This document shows, piece by piece, positions 7,419-16,750 of a stretch of DNA of 27,083 nt (its first letter is position 1; each line of letters begins with the position of its first letter). Source of the stretch: Flavobacteriaceae bacterium UBA7433 (GTDB lineage: Bacteria; Bacteroidota; Bacteroidia; Flavobacteriales; Flavobacteriaceae). A model generated the notes under the pieces. It had not been told where the DNA came from, made no database searches, and saw only the letters and a list, made by a program, of their open reading frames with translations. A program made the translations under genes and the position numbers. The DNA lies in contig DLQL01000080.1 in the NCBI GenBank assembly GCA_002477565.1, forward strand, positions 23,725-50,807, in the 5' to 3' direction.

Positions 7419-8693
7419 TTATTTGATCAAGTCAAAACCAGTATACGGCACCAAGACCTCAGGAATTTGAATGCCATCGGGGGTTTGGTAGTTTTCCAAA
7501 AGGCTGGCCAGAACTCTTGGCAAGGCCAAAGAACTTCCATTTAAGGTATGGGCCAATTGTTTTTTGCCTTCCGCATTTTTATAACGCAACTTCAAGCGAT
7601 TCGCTTGAAAGCTTTCAAAATTTGAAATCGAACTGATTTCCAACCACCGGTCTTGAGCAGTTGAAAATACTTCAAAATCATAGGTCAATGCAGCGGTAAA
7701 GCCCAAGTCTCCTCCGCACAAAGTCAAAATCCGATAAGGCAATTTCAATTCTTCCAAAATGTTTTTTACATGGGCGACCATGCCTTCCAAAGCGGCGTAA
7801 GAATTTTCAGGGAGTTCCAAGCGAACAATTTCTACTTTGTCGAATTGGTGCAGTCGGTTCAAGCCACGCACATGGGCGCCATAGGAGCCTGCTTCTCTTC
7901 GAAAACAAGGTGTATAAGCTGTATTGGCTATCGGGAAGTCCGTTTCTTTTAAGAGCACATCTCGGTACATATTGGTGACGGGCACTTCTGCGGTAGGAAT
8001 CAAATACAAATCGTCTTTTGCATCGTGGTACATTTGCCCGTCCTTGTCAGGCAATTGACCGGTTCCAATTCCAGACGCCTCGTTCACCAAATAAGGAGGC
8101 TGTACTTCCAGGTAGCCGGCAGCCGTATTTTTATCCAAAAAATAATTGATCAATGCACGTTGCAAACGCGCTCCTTTTCCCTTGTAAACAGGAAATCCAG
8201 CGGCGGCAATTTTATTGCCCAACTCAAAATCGATAAGGTCGTATTGCTTGACCAAATCCCAGTGCGGCAGCGCCCCTTCGTGTAGGGTAGGGATGCTTCC
8301 TGCTTCATAAGAAATCAGGTTGTCCTCTTCAGAACTACCAGAAGGGACGATTTCGTTGGGGATGTTTGGGATGGTGTACAACAAGTTTTGCAGTGCATTG
8401 TTGGCAGCAGTCAGTTCTTCCGACAAGATTTTAGACGCGTCTTTTAAAAGGGCTGTTTTTTCTTTGAGAAGTGCTGCTTTTTGAGGTTCCCCAGCTTTGA
8501 ACAAGACACCTATTTCCTTGGAAAGTTTGTTGGATTCCGCCAAGGTATTGTCGAGTTTTGTCTGTGTTGCTTTTCGAGTTTCATCTGCAGCAAGGACCTT
8601 GTCAAGGGTCACTTCGGCGTTTGGGAAATTGCGTTTGGCCAAACCGTGGACTACTTTTTCTCTGCTCTCCTTGATGAATGAAACCTGGATCAT
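7419..8693 (-). CDS. serS: Seryl-tRNA synthetase
   Basis: A 424-residue class II synthetase that charges tRNA-Ser. Residues 1-110 form the long antiparallel coiled-coil arm that contacts the tRNA variable arm (rich in K/E, with ESNKLSKEIGVLFKAGE). The catalytic core shows motif 2 CFRREAGSYGAHVRGLNRLH with QFDKVEIV, and motif 3 in HTLNGSSLALPRVLASLLEN, with the class-typical end QIPEVLVPYTG. Length is normal for bacterial SerRS. The ATG start gives MIQVSFIKESREKV, as expected for the family. It lies downstream of the lipoprotein gene with a candidate promoter of its own at 8714-8721, and upstream of the 287-bp gap. Confidence 0.98.
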   Translation of the reverse strand: MIQVSFIKESREKVVHGLAKRNFPNAEVTLDKVLAADETRKATQTKLDNTLAESNKLSKEIGVLFKAGEPQKAALLKEKTALLKDASKILSEELTAANNALQNLLYTIPNIPNEIVPSGSSEEDNLISYEAGSIPTLHEGALPHWDLVKQYDLIDFELGNKIAAAGFPVYKGKGARLQRALINYFLDKNTAAGYLEVQPPYLVNEASGIGTGQLPDKDGQMYHDAKDDLYLIPTAEVPVTNMYRDVLLKETDFPIANTAYTPCFRREAGSYGAHVRGLNRLHQFDKVEIVRLELPENSYAALEGMVAHVKNILEELKLPYRILTLCGGDLGFTAALTYDFEVFSTAQDRWLEISSISNFESFQANRLKLRYKNAEGKKQLAHTLNGSSLALPRVLASLLENYQTPDGIQIPEVLVPYTGFDLIK

Positions 8694-8713
8694 GTTGCTT
8701 GTTTTTAAAAAGG

Positions 8714-8721
8714 CAAATTTA
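8714..8721 (-). promoter_or_regulatory. Candidate -7 element for serS
   Basis: The minus strand reads TAAATTTG, an exact TAnnTTTG match, ending 20 bp upstream of the serS ATG. The same octamer occurs upstream of ribF. No convincing -33 TTTG is seen at the normal spacing. Confidence 0.5.
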
Positions 8722-8791
8722 TAAAAATAGATGTTTTAAAAGCGGATAAATAGGGAAATGTTTGTTTTGCTTTGGTCAAAAAGCAAGCACT

Positions 8792-9307
8792 TTATTTTTT
8801 GGATTCGTTTGCAGAGACAATTGCATCTATCTGCGGCACCTTTTGCGGCATGCCTGCTACCGAAAAATTCAACTGAATTCGATAGGTTCCTTTGGAAAGT
8901 TGAGATAGTTGCAATGTCCCCTTTTTGACGGGGAACCAACCTGCCGATCCCTTGCAATAACAAAATCGCCCAAACAAAAGACCCACTTTTTCAAGAGCTT
9001 GGTCTTGCAAAAACAATTTTTTTTCTTTGGGATTGAATTCCAAATAAACGGTTTCTGAATAAAAATCGTCAGCCACATTTTTGCGACGCTCTTTTGTGTA
9101 ACGGTGTTGAAAAACAAGTTTGTTGCCTTTGACAAGAGTTGGGTAGCGAGCGCCCGTCGTGTCTTCGTTCAGAAAGAGGCGGCTGTTGGAAACAATTTTG
9201 GCGGTACAGGTTCCTTCCGAAGGACAAGGCGTTTTGTTTGTTGTTGTTTGGAGGCTGGATTTGCAGGCGCACAACCCGAAGCAAAGCAAAAGAGCAAATG
9301 TTTTCAT
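8792..9307 (-). CDS. Small uncharacterised lipoprotein
   Basis: A 171-residue predicted lipoprotein that I do not recognise. It begins MKTFALLLCFGLCACKSS, a short signal peptide ending in a lipobox-like L-C-A-C, so C15 would be lipidated. Two further cysteines follow in TPCPSEGTC and two in FCYCKG. The mature part is rich in beta-type residues and basic (FQHRYTKERRKN, YLEFNPKEKKLFL, KGTYRIQLNFSV), suggesting a small periplasmic beta-sandwich or barrel. It ends with Lys-Lys and shows no enzyme motif. It follows ribF by 16 bp on the same strand, so it is probably co-transcribed, and precedes serS. Its function is unknown; the lipoprotein prediction is reasonable but not proven. Confidence 0.7.
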   Translation of the reverse strand: MKTFALLLCFGLCACKSSLQTTTNKTPCPSEGTCTAKIVSNSRLFLNEDTTGARYPTLVKGNKLVFQHRYTKERRKNVADDFYSETVYLEFNPKEKKLFLQDQALEKVGLLFGRFCYCKGSAGWFPVKKGTLQLSQLSKGTYRIQLNFSVAGMPQKVPQIDAIVSANESKK

Positions 9308-9323
9308 ACCACAAGGTAAGCAA

Positions 9324-10250
9324 TTAGCTCTGAATCAGAGAATAGGATTTGATTTTGTCTTGGGACAATTGTGCTTTCAAGGCGCTTACAGATTCAAATC
9401 GTTGTTCCTCTCTTAAGAAGTCCAAAAATTCGATCTCCAAGGTCTTTCCGTACAAATCTTTGTCCCAGTCGAAAAAATGCACTTCGATGGTTTCGTCCAC
9501 ACCATTGACTGTTGGACGCACTCCAATGTTCAACATCCCATAATGATCGGTGTTTTCCATTTGCGCTTTCACGAGGTAGGCTCCTTTTTTGGGCGTCAGT
9601 TTGTAGGATTCTGGGATCTTGATGTTGGCAGTAGGAAATCCGATGGTATTGCCGAGTCGTTCTCCTGACACGACCTCTCCGGAGATTGAAAAAGCACGTC
9701 CCAAATACCGGTTGGCTTTTTTGACATCACCTTCTTGCAAGGCGGTTCGTATTTTTGTGGAACTCACGGCAATCTCGTTGATGTCTTGTGAGGGGATTTC
9801 AATCACTTCAAAGTCGTATACATGACCGTATTCCTCCAATTGCTCAAAATTTCCTTCCCTATTTTTTCCAAAACGATGGTCGTAGCCAACAATCAATTTG
9901 GACGTGTTGAGGTGATTGACCAAGACATTCCTGACAAATTCCAAGGCCGTGAGTCTTGAAAAAGCTTTGTCAAAAGGATGAATGATCAGGCAGTCCAAAC
10001 CTGTTTTTTCTAAAAAAGCAATGCGTTCTTCGATGCTGTTGATCAGCTTGATGGAATTGTCTTTTTGCAAGACCATTCTTGGATGTGGGAAAAAAGTCAG
10101 CAATACCGAGCGACTGTTCTCTTTTTTGGCGGTGGCAACAAGTTGCTCGATGATTTTTTGATGCCCAACGTGGACCCCGTCAAAGGTGCCAATTGTCACA
10201 ATGGATTTCTCGGTAGTGTTGAATTTTTTGTAATTTTCAATTACTTTCAA
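9324..10250 (-). CDS. ribF: Bifunctional riboflavin kinase / FMN adenylyltransferase
   Basis: A 308-residue enzyme that converts riboflavin to FMN and then FAD. The N-terminal adenylyltransferase domain has GTFDGVHVGH at residues 21-30 (the nucleotidyltransferase HxGH-type site) and SSTKIR further on. The C-terminal riboflavin kinase domain has GRAFSISGEVVSGERLG, NTIGFPTANI (the metal/ATP-binding PTAN) and LNIGVRPTVNG. Length is normal. The start is TTG at 10248-10250, giving MKVIENYKKFNTTEKS, which matches the expected family N-terminus; no better ATG is nearby. A -7 box lies at 10282-10289. It is the first gene of a run with the lipoprotein and serS. Confidence 0.96.
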   Translation of the reverse strand: MKVIENYKKFNTTEKSIVTIGTFDGVHVGHQKIIEQLVATAKKENSRSVLLTFFPHPRMVLQKDNSIKLINSIEERIAFLEKTGLDCLIIHPFDKAFSRLTALEFVRNVLVNHLNTSKLIVGYDHRFGKNREGNFEQLEEYGHVYDFEVIEIPSQDINEIAVSSTKIRTALQEGDVKKANRYLGRAFSISGEVVSGERLGNTIGFPTANIKIPESYKLTPKKGAYLVKAQMENTDHYGMLNIGVRPTVNGVDETIEVHFFDWDKDLYGKTLEIEFLDFLREEQRFESVSALKAQLSQDKIKSYSLIQS

Positions 10251-10281
10251 ATCAGAAGAATTAGCGACAGAATCGTTTCTG

Positions 10282-10289
10282 CAAATTTA
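10282..10289 (-). promoter_or_regulatory. Candidate -7 element for ribF
   Basis: TAAATTTG on the minus strand matches TAnnTTTG, 31 bp upstream of the TTG start. A palindrome CTTTGCAAAG at 10311-10320 supplies a TTTG, but 26 bp away, slightly far for -33. Confidence 0.5.
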
Positions 10290-10372
10290 CATGCTATTTT
10301 TTTATTATTGCTTTGCAAAGTAAAATATTCTACGATTTTTCGAATATTTTAGGAAGGGTGCTTTTTTTTAGA

Positions 10373-10380
10373 TAAGTTTG
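10373..10380 (+). promoter_or_regulatory. Candidate -7 element for the secreted metalloprotease
   Basis: TAAGTTTG matches TAnnTTTG, 35 bp before the ATG at 10416. The -33 region is T-rich without an exact TTTG. Confidence 0.45.
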
Positions 10381-10415
10381 TTAGACTACGGATTCTCACT
10401 CCACAATTTATTGAA

Positions 10416-13400
10416 ATGAAAAGAACACAAAATCGCATTTGCAACTTTCTCTGTTGCTTTTTACTTGGAGTGGTGAGCACTTTTGGACAAATCCAACCCC
10501 TTTGGGAGGCGACCCCCAAAGAAGACCTGTTGTTGTATCAAAAAAATTACAGAAAGGTGGTTCCCAAACAAGAAAAAGTATTTCGATTGGATTTGCCTGC
10601 TTTGAAATCCAAGTTGGCCAACTGCCGGCCTCGAAGAGAAATACGGCTTCAGGTCAAAAATGCCCCCGTTCTGTCTTTTCCAAACCAAAAGGGCGTGTTG
10701 GTGCCCTACCGCATCTTTCAAACAGCAGTCTTAAGCCCTGCATTGCAGCAAAAACACCCAGACATCAAATCTTATATTGGACAAGCTACAGACGGCAGTA
10801 ATGCGCGTATCTACTTCAGTATAAGTCTTTTGGGTTTAAACGGCTTGGTGTATTTGAAAACGGGAAAATCGTATTACTTGGATCCATACACAAAAGACGC
10901 ACAGACCTATGCCGTCTATTCCAAAGAAGACCTTCCAAACAACGAATATACGAGAGAGTGCAAGGTTCGAAACCTAGTGAGTTCCTCCCTCCAAAAAAAA
11001 GCGAAAGCGTTGACAAACACCTCCTTTTCTATGGATGGTAAGCTGAGAAGCTTTCGTTTGGCTTTGGTCTGTACTGGGGAATATGCCCAATTTCACCTCC
11101 AAGATCAAAACACCCCCAACAATGCCACAGTAGCTGCCAAAAAAGAAGTTGTTTTGGCAGCCATGCACGCCACAATGACCCGAGTAAACGCTTTGTTTGA
11201 GCGCGATGTGGCAGTGACCATGCAGTTGGTGGACAACGCAACATCGTTGATTTTTTTGGATGCGGATACCGATGACTTGACCAATGGCAATGATATCAAG
11301 ATGCTCGGAGAGTCTCAAAAAATATGCGACAGTGTTATTGGAAATTCCAACTACGATATCGGCCATGTTTTTAGTTTTGGAAATTCAGGAATTGCAGAAT
11401 TGCTTTCGGTTTGTACTTCCAGAAAAGCACAAGGCGTGTCGGGTTCTCAAGTGCCCAAAGGCGATGGCTTTGATGTGGATTTTGTCGCTCATGAAATGGG
11501 CCATCAATTTGGCGCAACCCATACGTTCAACAACAGTTGTGACGGCAATCGAGAAGACAATTCTGCTGTCGAGCCGGGAAGTGGTTCCACCATCATGTCT
11601 TATGCAGGAATTTGTTCGCCAAACATGCAGACCAACAGCGACTCTTATTTCCACGGAGTGAGCATCGTACAGATGCACAACCAAATCACATCAGGGACGA
11701 GCAATTGTGCTGTCCAAACAGACCTCGGCAATCTCGCTCTAACTGCCGCTGCAGGTCCTGACTATAGCATTCCCAAATCCACCCCTTTTGTCTTGGAAGG
11801 AACTGCTTCCGGGCTTGGTGAAAACGGGACCTATTCTTGGGAACAAACCGATATTGAGGCAGCGGTTATGCCCCCATTTGCTACAAATACGGGAGGGCCA
11901 CTCTTTCGTTCTTTGCCTCCGAAGGAAGTGCCTCAAAGGTATTTTCCGGCTTCTGAAACGGTGGCAAGTGGAAGTTTGGGCTCCACATGGGAACAACTGC
12001 CTTCCGTAGCAAGGACAATGGATTTTAAATTTACAGTCCGTGACAATGGGCTTTTCGGAGGACAAGTGGCTTCAGACGAGCTGACACTTTCCGTGGATGC
12101 CGAATCCGGGCCTTTTAAAGTCACTTCTCAAGCGACGGCGACAACCTTTTTTGCCGGAGCATCCAAACAGGTCACCTGGGACGTTGCCAATACGGACAAG
12201 TTGCCCGTCAATACGGAAAAAGTAAGCTTGCTTTTGTCCTTGGATGGGGGCATGAGTTTTCCGATTGTTTTGGCTTCGGAAGTAGCCAACGATGGCACAC
12301 ATGCTGTCGTCATCCCCAATCACAAAACCACGCAGGGACGGATCAAGGTCGCTGCGGTCGGAAATGTCTTTTACAGCGTCAATGCCGCCGACATCACCAT
12401 CGAAACTTCCAATTTCCAGATGGAATTCGAGACCACTCTTCAAGAGGTTTGCCAACCCGATACGGCGGTCTACCCTTTTGTCTACAAAACCTTTTTAGGG
12501 TTTTCCGAAACCACCCAATTTTCAGTAGGAGGACTTCCAAATGGCGTAGATGCTGTCTTTTCTGTTGCGAGTGCCCTTGCAGACGACACCGCAGTTGAAC
12601 TGAGTATTTCGGGAACCAATGCTTTGGCAGTTGGGTCCTATGAGTTTGACTTGATAGGTACTTCTGGAGCAGAGACCAAAACCGTCACACTTACTTTGGA
12701 GGTGTACAAAAACGATTTTAAAGGACCTAAATTAGTGAAGCCTTCAAACAATGCCTCTGACGCAATAAGTCCTTTGCTTTTTGAGTGGGAAGCTTCCAGC
12801 AATGTTTCTTATTACGAGTTGGAAATTGCTTCCGACCCAGCTTTTGCGAACGTTTTGGAAACAGTCCAAACGCTCAAAACCAGCCATGTTTTGCAACAGC
12901 TCGAAGAAAACAAGCGTTATTACTGGCGGGTATCTGCGAACAGTCCATGTCAAACTGGGGTGTATTCGGAAATTTTTGTTTTTGTGATGGGGAATGTTGG
13001 TAGTTTTGAGTTTGGCGCAAACTTACAAGAGGAGTCCATTCCTGATGCAGCTCCTGAAGGCTTGCGATCTGTGCTGAGCATCCCTCAAAAAATTCGCATT
13101 ACAGATGTGGATGTCATACTCAACATCGAGCATTCCTATGTCGGAGATTTGCAAATCACATTGACCCATCCAGACGGCACAGAAATGTTGTTGGTTGCAG
13201 CGGACAATCAAGATTCGGGAAGCGATTTTACAGAGACCATCTTTGACGATGCCGCAGTATTTGATTTGACAAACAAGGAAGCCCCCTATACCGGACGCTT
13301 TCGTCCTGAAGAGTTGCTTTCTGTTTTCAATGGCAAGTTCAGTGACGGAGACTGGGAGCTTGCAGTGGTCGACAAATCTGAAGAAGACGAAGGGGTCTTG

Positions 13401-13730
13401 CGCAACTGGCGCTTGTCAATTGCTGGAGTGGCCTTAACGGAAATTAAAGTTCCAACAGGATTTACGCCCAACGGAGACGGAATCAACGATACTTGGACAC
13501 TTCAAAACATCCAAGATGGAAGTCCGGAAATGCTCCATGCGCCCATAGCCCGTGTTGAGGTATACGATCGCGATGGAAAGTTGGTCTACAAATCCGAGCC
13601 GTATCAAAACGATTGGGAGGGCTTGCTGTCCAACGGAAACACCATAGCTCCAGGGACTTATGTTTACAAAGTCTTTTCGGTCAACAACCGTTTCCCTGCT
13701 CAAAAGGGATGGTTGTACATCAAGTATTGA
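10416..13730 (+). CDS. Secreted reprolysin-like zinc metalloprotease with P domain and T9SS type B sorting domain
   Basis: An 1104-residue multidomain exoprotease. A signal peptide (about residues 1-25, ending STFGQ) is followed by a propeptide-like segment. The metzincin catalytic domain has HEMGHQFGATH at 359-369 (three zinc histidines and the catalytic Glu) and the Met-turn IMSYAGIC around M394, pointing to the M12B (reprolysin-like) type. A beta-rich linker follows, then an FN3-like domain (about 771-862, with YYWRVSA), a proprotein-convertase P domain (about 864-1000, with YVGDLQITLTHPDGTEMLL and DGDWELAVVD), and a C-terminal gliding-motility-type sorting domain (about 1009-1104, starting VPTGFTPNGDGINDTW). 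The last directs export by the type IX system, type B. The substrate is unknown. It stands alone, upstream of the TonB-dependent receptor. Confidence 0.93.
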   Translation: MKRTQNRICNFLCCFLLGVVSTFGQIQPLWEATPKEDLLLYQKNYRKVVPKQEKVFRLDLPALKSKLANCRPRREIRLQVKNAPVLSFPNQKGVLVPYRIFQTAVLSPALQQKHPDIKSYIGQATDGSNARIYFSISLLGLNGLVYLKTGKSYYLDPYTKDAQTYAVYSKEDLPNNEYTRECKVRNLVSSSLQKKAKALTNTSFSMDGKLRSFRLALVCTGEYAQFHLQDQNTPNNATVAAKKEVVLAAMHATMTRVNALFERDVAVTMQLVDNATSLIFLDADTDDLTNGNDIKMLGESQKICDSVIGNSNYDIGHVFSFGNSGIAELLSVCTSRKAQGVSGSQVPKGDGFDVDFVAHEMGHQFGATHTFNNSCDGNREDNSAVEPGSGSTIMSYAGICSPNMQTNSDSYFHGVSIVQMHNQITSGTSNCAVQTDLGNLALTAAAGPDYSIPKSTPFVLEGTASGLGENGTYSWEQTDIEAAVMPPFATNTGGPLFRSLPPKEVPQRYFPASETVASGSLGSTWEQLPSVARTMDFKFTVRDNGLFGGQVASDELTLSVDAESGPFKVTSQATATTFFAGASKQVTWDVANTDKLPVNTEKVSLLLSLDGGMSFPIVLASEVANDGTHAVVIPNHKTTQGRIKVAAVGNVFYSVNAADITIETSNFQMEFETTLQEVCQPDTAVYPFVYKTFLGFSETTQFSVGGLPNGVDAVFSVASALADDTAVELSISGTNALAVGSYEFDLIGTSGAETKTVTLTLEVYKNDFKGPKLVKPSNNASDAISPLLFEWEASSNVSYYELEIASDPAFANVLETVQTLKTSHVLQQLEENKRYYWRVSANSPCQTGVYSEIFVFVMGNVGSFEFGANLQEESIPDAAPEGLRSVLSIPQKIRITDVDVILNIEHSYVGDLQITLTHPDGTEMLLVAADNQDSGSDFTETIFDDAAVFDLTNKEAPYTGRFRPEELLSVFNGKFSDGDWELAVVDKSEEDEGVLRNWRLSIAGVALTEIKVPTGFTPNGDGINDTWTLQNIQDGSPEMLHAPIARVEVYDRDGKLVYKSEPYQNDWEGLLSNGNTIAPGTYVYKVFSVNNRFPAQKGWLYIKY

Positions 13731-13790
13731 ACAATCCTTAATTTCCTTTGTGCTTTTTTAAAGAAAACACACTTTGTGCTGTTGAAATAT

Positions 13791-13818
13791 TTTGAATTCA
13801 AAAAAATATTGTATTTTG
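13791..13818 (+). promoter_or_regulatory. Candidate promoter of the TonB-dependent receptor gene
   Basis: TTTG at 13791-13794 is followed after 17 bp by TATTTTG at 13812-13818, resembling -33 TTTG and a -7 box one base short of TAnnTTTG. It lies 28 bp before the ATG at 13847. Confidence 0.45.
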
Positions 13819-13846
13819 AACCCCACAAACCAAACCAAATCCTCCC

Positions 13847-16672
13847 ATGAAAAAACATTTAAGTATTTTAGCATTCCTATTGACAGGGCTTGCAACATTT
13901 GCCCAAACAACAGTTTCTGGAACTGTAGTAGACTCAAATTCAGGAAGTCCCATTCCTGGAGCCAACATTTCTGTGATTGGCGCAGCAGCGGGAACCTCCT
14001 CAGATTACGATGGAAAATTTTCCCTTCAAGTGAATCAAGAGGGTGCATTTAGCATCCAAGCCAGCAGCGTTGGATTTCAATCTGCGACCGTTAGAGTAAC
14101 TGCAAACAGTCAAAACATCGAGATTTCTTTGCGAGAAGGAACTCAGTTAGACGAGGTAGTGGTTTCTGCCTCTCGAACACCAGAGCGGATTTTTGAATCG
14201 CCTGTGACCGTTGAAAAATTAGGTCTTGCAGAGATAAAAAACAGTACTTCCGCTAGCTTTTATGGTGGAATAGAAGGGCTTAAAGGAGTCCAAATAAACA
14301 AAGGTGGTATCTTTATGCAACAGATCAGTACACGTGGATTCTCGACGATTTACAACGAGGGTTTTGTGCAACTGGTAGACATGATGGACAACTCAGCACC
14401 TGGATTGAATTTTCCAATGGGAAATTTGTTGGGACTCAATGAATTGGATGTCAAAAGTGTGGAATTGATGCCTGGAGCCTCTTCCGCTTTGTACGGTGCC
14501 AACGCCATCAAAGGAATCTTGTTTATGAACAGTAAAAATCCATTTGAGCATCCTGGAATTAGTGCTTACGTCAAGTCGGGTGTCACCACTCAAGATGCAG
14601 GGGGATCCAATCCATACCAAGATTTAGGATTTCGAATAGCCCACAAATTTTCGGACAAGTTTGCGGCAAAAGTGTCTTTTTCTGCTGCTGAAGGAACCGA
14701 CTGGAGCGCAGTTGATACTTCAGATTACAACGATGCGTCTAAATCACCATCGGACATTGATTACGATGGGACCAACATATACGGAGAACAATCCGGTAGT
14801 TTGACAGACGTATTTATAGGAGGATTGTTGGCCGCTGGACAACCAGATGAAGTTGTAGGAATTGCAAGCGGCGCCAATCCAACCTATTTTGCACCTACGA
14901 ACGTTGCAAGTACAGGGTACGCCGAATCGGATTTGACAAATTACAAAGCGAAAAGTGTCAAAATGGATGCAGCCCTGCATTACAAAATATCCGAAAACAC
15001 TCAGTTGAGCTGGAATTCCAAAATAGGAACCGGTAGTGCCATTCTTCAGGCGACCAACCGCAATGTGTTAAAGGATTTTGAATTGCAACAACACAAATTG
15101 GAATTGAATAGCAACAACTTGACCCTTCGAGCTTATGCGACTTTGGAAGATTCTGGAAACACCCATGACGCTTCTGCTTTGGCGGCGCGAATTGCCAATG
15201 CACAGCCAGGGGGAATTCAACAAGGATGGTACGGAACGTATTTGACGAATTATCTGGGGGTTATTGGAACTCAAATAAACGCTGCGGCACCTACTTTGTT
15301 GCCCGCAGTTGAGGGAATCAATACGCTTATTTTAGGACACCAATCTGACGCGTTGGCAGGAGCTGGTTTTCCTGCATCTGCAGACATGACAATTGATGAT
15401 TTGCCAGGTGTCGATACAGCACAAGCTCATGCAATCGCTAGAGCAGCTGCAAATGCCAATATGTTGGTTCCGGGATCAGCTGAATTTGAAGAGGCCAAAC
15501 AAGCCGCTATTGGAAAAGCGATTTCTGAAGGAGGTGCTGCCATTCAAGACCAATCCAAATCTTATAGTTTTGAAGGAAACTACAATTTAAAAGACATCAT
15601 CAAATCTGCAGATGTCATCGTTGGAGCTTCTTATAAAATGTTCTCTTTGGAATCCAACGGAACATTGTTTACGGATTACGAGTCTCCAATCGAATACAAC
15701 GAATACGGGATGTATGGACAAGCAGTGAAAAACCTCGGAAAAGTAAAGGTTACCGGTTCCTTGCGTTACGACAAAAGTGAATTTTTTGACGGAAACTTTA
15801 CACCGAGATTGGGCTTGTTGTACAACTTTTCTGAAGACCAAAACATCCGTGTCTCCTACCAAACGGGCTTTAGAAACCCATCTTCACAAGATCAATTTAT
15901 TGGTTTGAATGTAGGGTCTGCTATTTTGTTAGGTTCTTCATCTGACAATATTGATCGCTTCGTCATGGATGTGAAAGGAAACACCGTTACTGGGCAATAT
16001 GTTTTTGACAATGCCTTGTCATTGAGCAGTGTGTTGGCCGGAGCTCCTGAGGCTGCGAACCTTAAGAATGTGGTGCCAGAACAAGTTGAATCTTTTGAGT
16101 TTGGGTACCGTCTTAACAATCCTGTTTTTAACGTGGATTTGAACGGTTACTTTAGCAAATACACCAATTTCTTAGCGGGACAAAATGTATTTGTTCCATT
16201 AGCCAATGGAGAGAGTCAGGTATTCCAAGTAGACGGAAATACGGACGAAGTGGTCAACACCTACGGAGCCAATTTGGGCATCAACACCCGTGTATTTGGA
16301 AAGGTAAAACTAGGATTGATTTACGAGTACAACAAAATGGACTACGATGCGCCTGCAAATTCTGATTACGAGCCTGGGTTCAATACCCCAGAAAACCGTG
16401 TGAAATTGAACATAGGCGTCAACAATATCATTGGAAAATTGAACGTTGGAATCAATGCGAGATGGAACGAGGAGTACTGGTACGAGTCTACCTTTGTAGA
16501 TGCGATGGTGCCTGCAAATACTGTTTTCGATGTGCAAGCCAATTATCCAATATACGAATACACAACTCTAAAGGTAGGTGCCAGCAATTTGTTTGGATCG
16601 GATTACTTACAAATTCCTGGAAGTGGAATGATAGGACAACAATCGTATGTCTCATTGACCATGAACCTATAA
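13847..16672 (+). CDS. TonB-dependent outer-membrane receptor with carboxypeptidase-regulatory-like domain
   Basis: A 941-residue outer-membrane transporter that would use TonB/ExbBD energy to import an unidentified ligand. The signal peptide MKKHLSILAFLLTGLATFAQ is followed by a CarboxypepD_reg-like domain (about 21-100; VSGTVVDSNSGSPIPGANIS, YDGKFSLQV). Then comes a TonB-box-like LDEVVVSASRTPER, a plug domain (about 110-220, with GASSALYGANAIKGIL), and the beta-barrel with alternating residues, ending SYVSLTMNL. An alanine-rich stretch at about 468-568 (for example AIARAAANANMLV) looks helical, unlike barrel strands, and may be a large extracellular loop. There is no SusD partner beside it, so it is not a typical SusCD pair. 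It has its own promoter and a strong terminator. Ligand cannot be assigned. Confidence 0.92.
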   Translation: MKKHLSILAFLLTGLATFAQTTVSGTVVDSNSGSPIPGANISVIGAAAGTSSDYDGKFSLQVNQEGAFSIQASSVGFQSATVRVTANSQNIEISLREGTQLDEVVVSASRTPERIFESPVTVEKLGLAEIKNSTSASFYGGIEGLKGVQINKGGIFMQQISTRGFSTIYNEGFVQLVDMMDNSAPGLNFPMGNLLGLNELDVKSVELMPGASSALYGANAIKGILFMNSKNPFEHPGISAYVKSGVTTQDAGGSNPYQDLGFRIAHKFSDKFAAKVSFSAAEGTDWSAVDTSDYNDASKSPSDIDYDGTNIYGEQSGSLTDVFIGGLLAAGQPDEVVGIASGANPTYFAPTNVASTGYAESDLTNYKAKSVKMDAALHYKISENTQLSWNSKIGTGSAILQATNRNVLKDFELQQHKLELNSNNLTLRAYATLEDSGNTHDASALAARIANAQPGGIQQGWYGTYLTNYLGVIGTQINAAAPTLLPAVEGINTLILGHQSDALAGAGFPASADMTIDDLPGVDTAQAHAIARAAANANMLVPGSAEFEEAKQAAIGKAISEGGAAIQDQSKSYSFEGNYNLKDIIKSADVIVGASYKMFSLESNGTLFTDYESPIEYNEYGMYGQAVKNLGKVKVTGSLRYDKSEFFDGNFTPRLGLLYNFSEDQNIRVSYQTGFRNPSSQDQFIGLNVGSAILLGSSSDNIDRFVMDVKGNTVTGQYVFDNALSLSSVLAGAPEAANLKNVVPEQVESFEFGYRLNNPVFNVDLNGYFSKYTNFLAGQNVFVPLANGESQVFQVDGNTDEVVNTYGANLGINTRVFGKVKLGLIYEYNKMDYDAPANSDYEPGFNTPENRVKLNIGVNNIIGKLNVGINARWNEEYWYESTFVDAMVPANTVFDVQANYPIYEYTTLKVGASNLFGSDYLQIPGSGMIGQQSYVSLTMNL

Positions 16673-16694
16673 ATCCGAAGGGATTTTTAATTGC

Positions 16695-16725
16695 AAAACG
16701 CCCCGATCTTTTGGGGCGTTTTTTT
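16695..16725 (+). terminator. Rho-independent terminator after the TonB-dependent receptor
   Basis: AACGCCCC and GGGGCGTT form a GC-rich 8-bp stem with loop GATCTTTT, followed by a run of seven or more T. It lies 23 bp after the receptor stop and upstream of the atpD promoter. Confidence 0.9.
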
Positions 16726-16750
16726 ATGCGTAAAAAACCCAAAATCCTTT

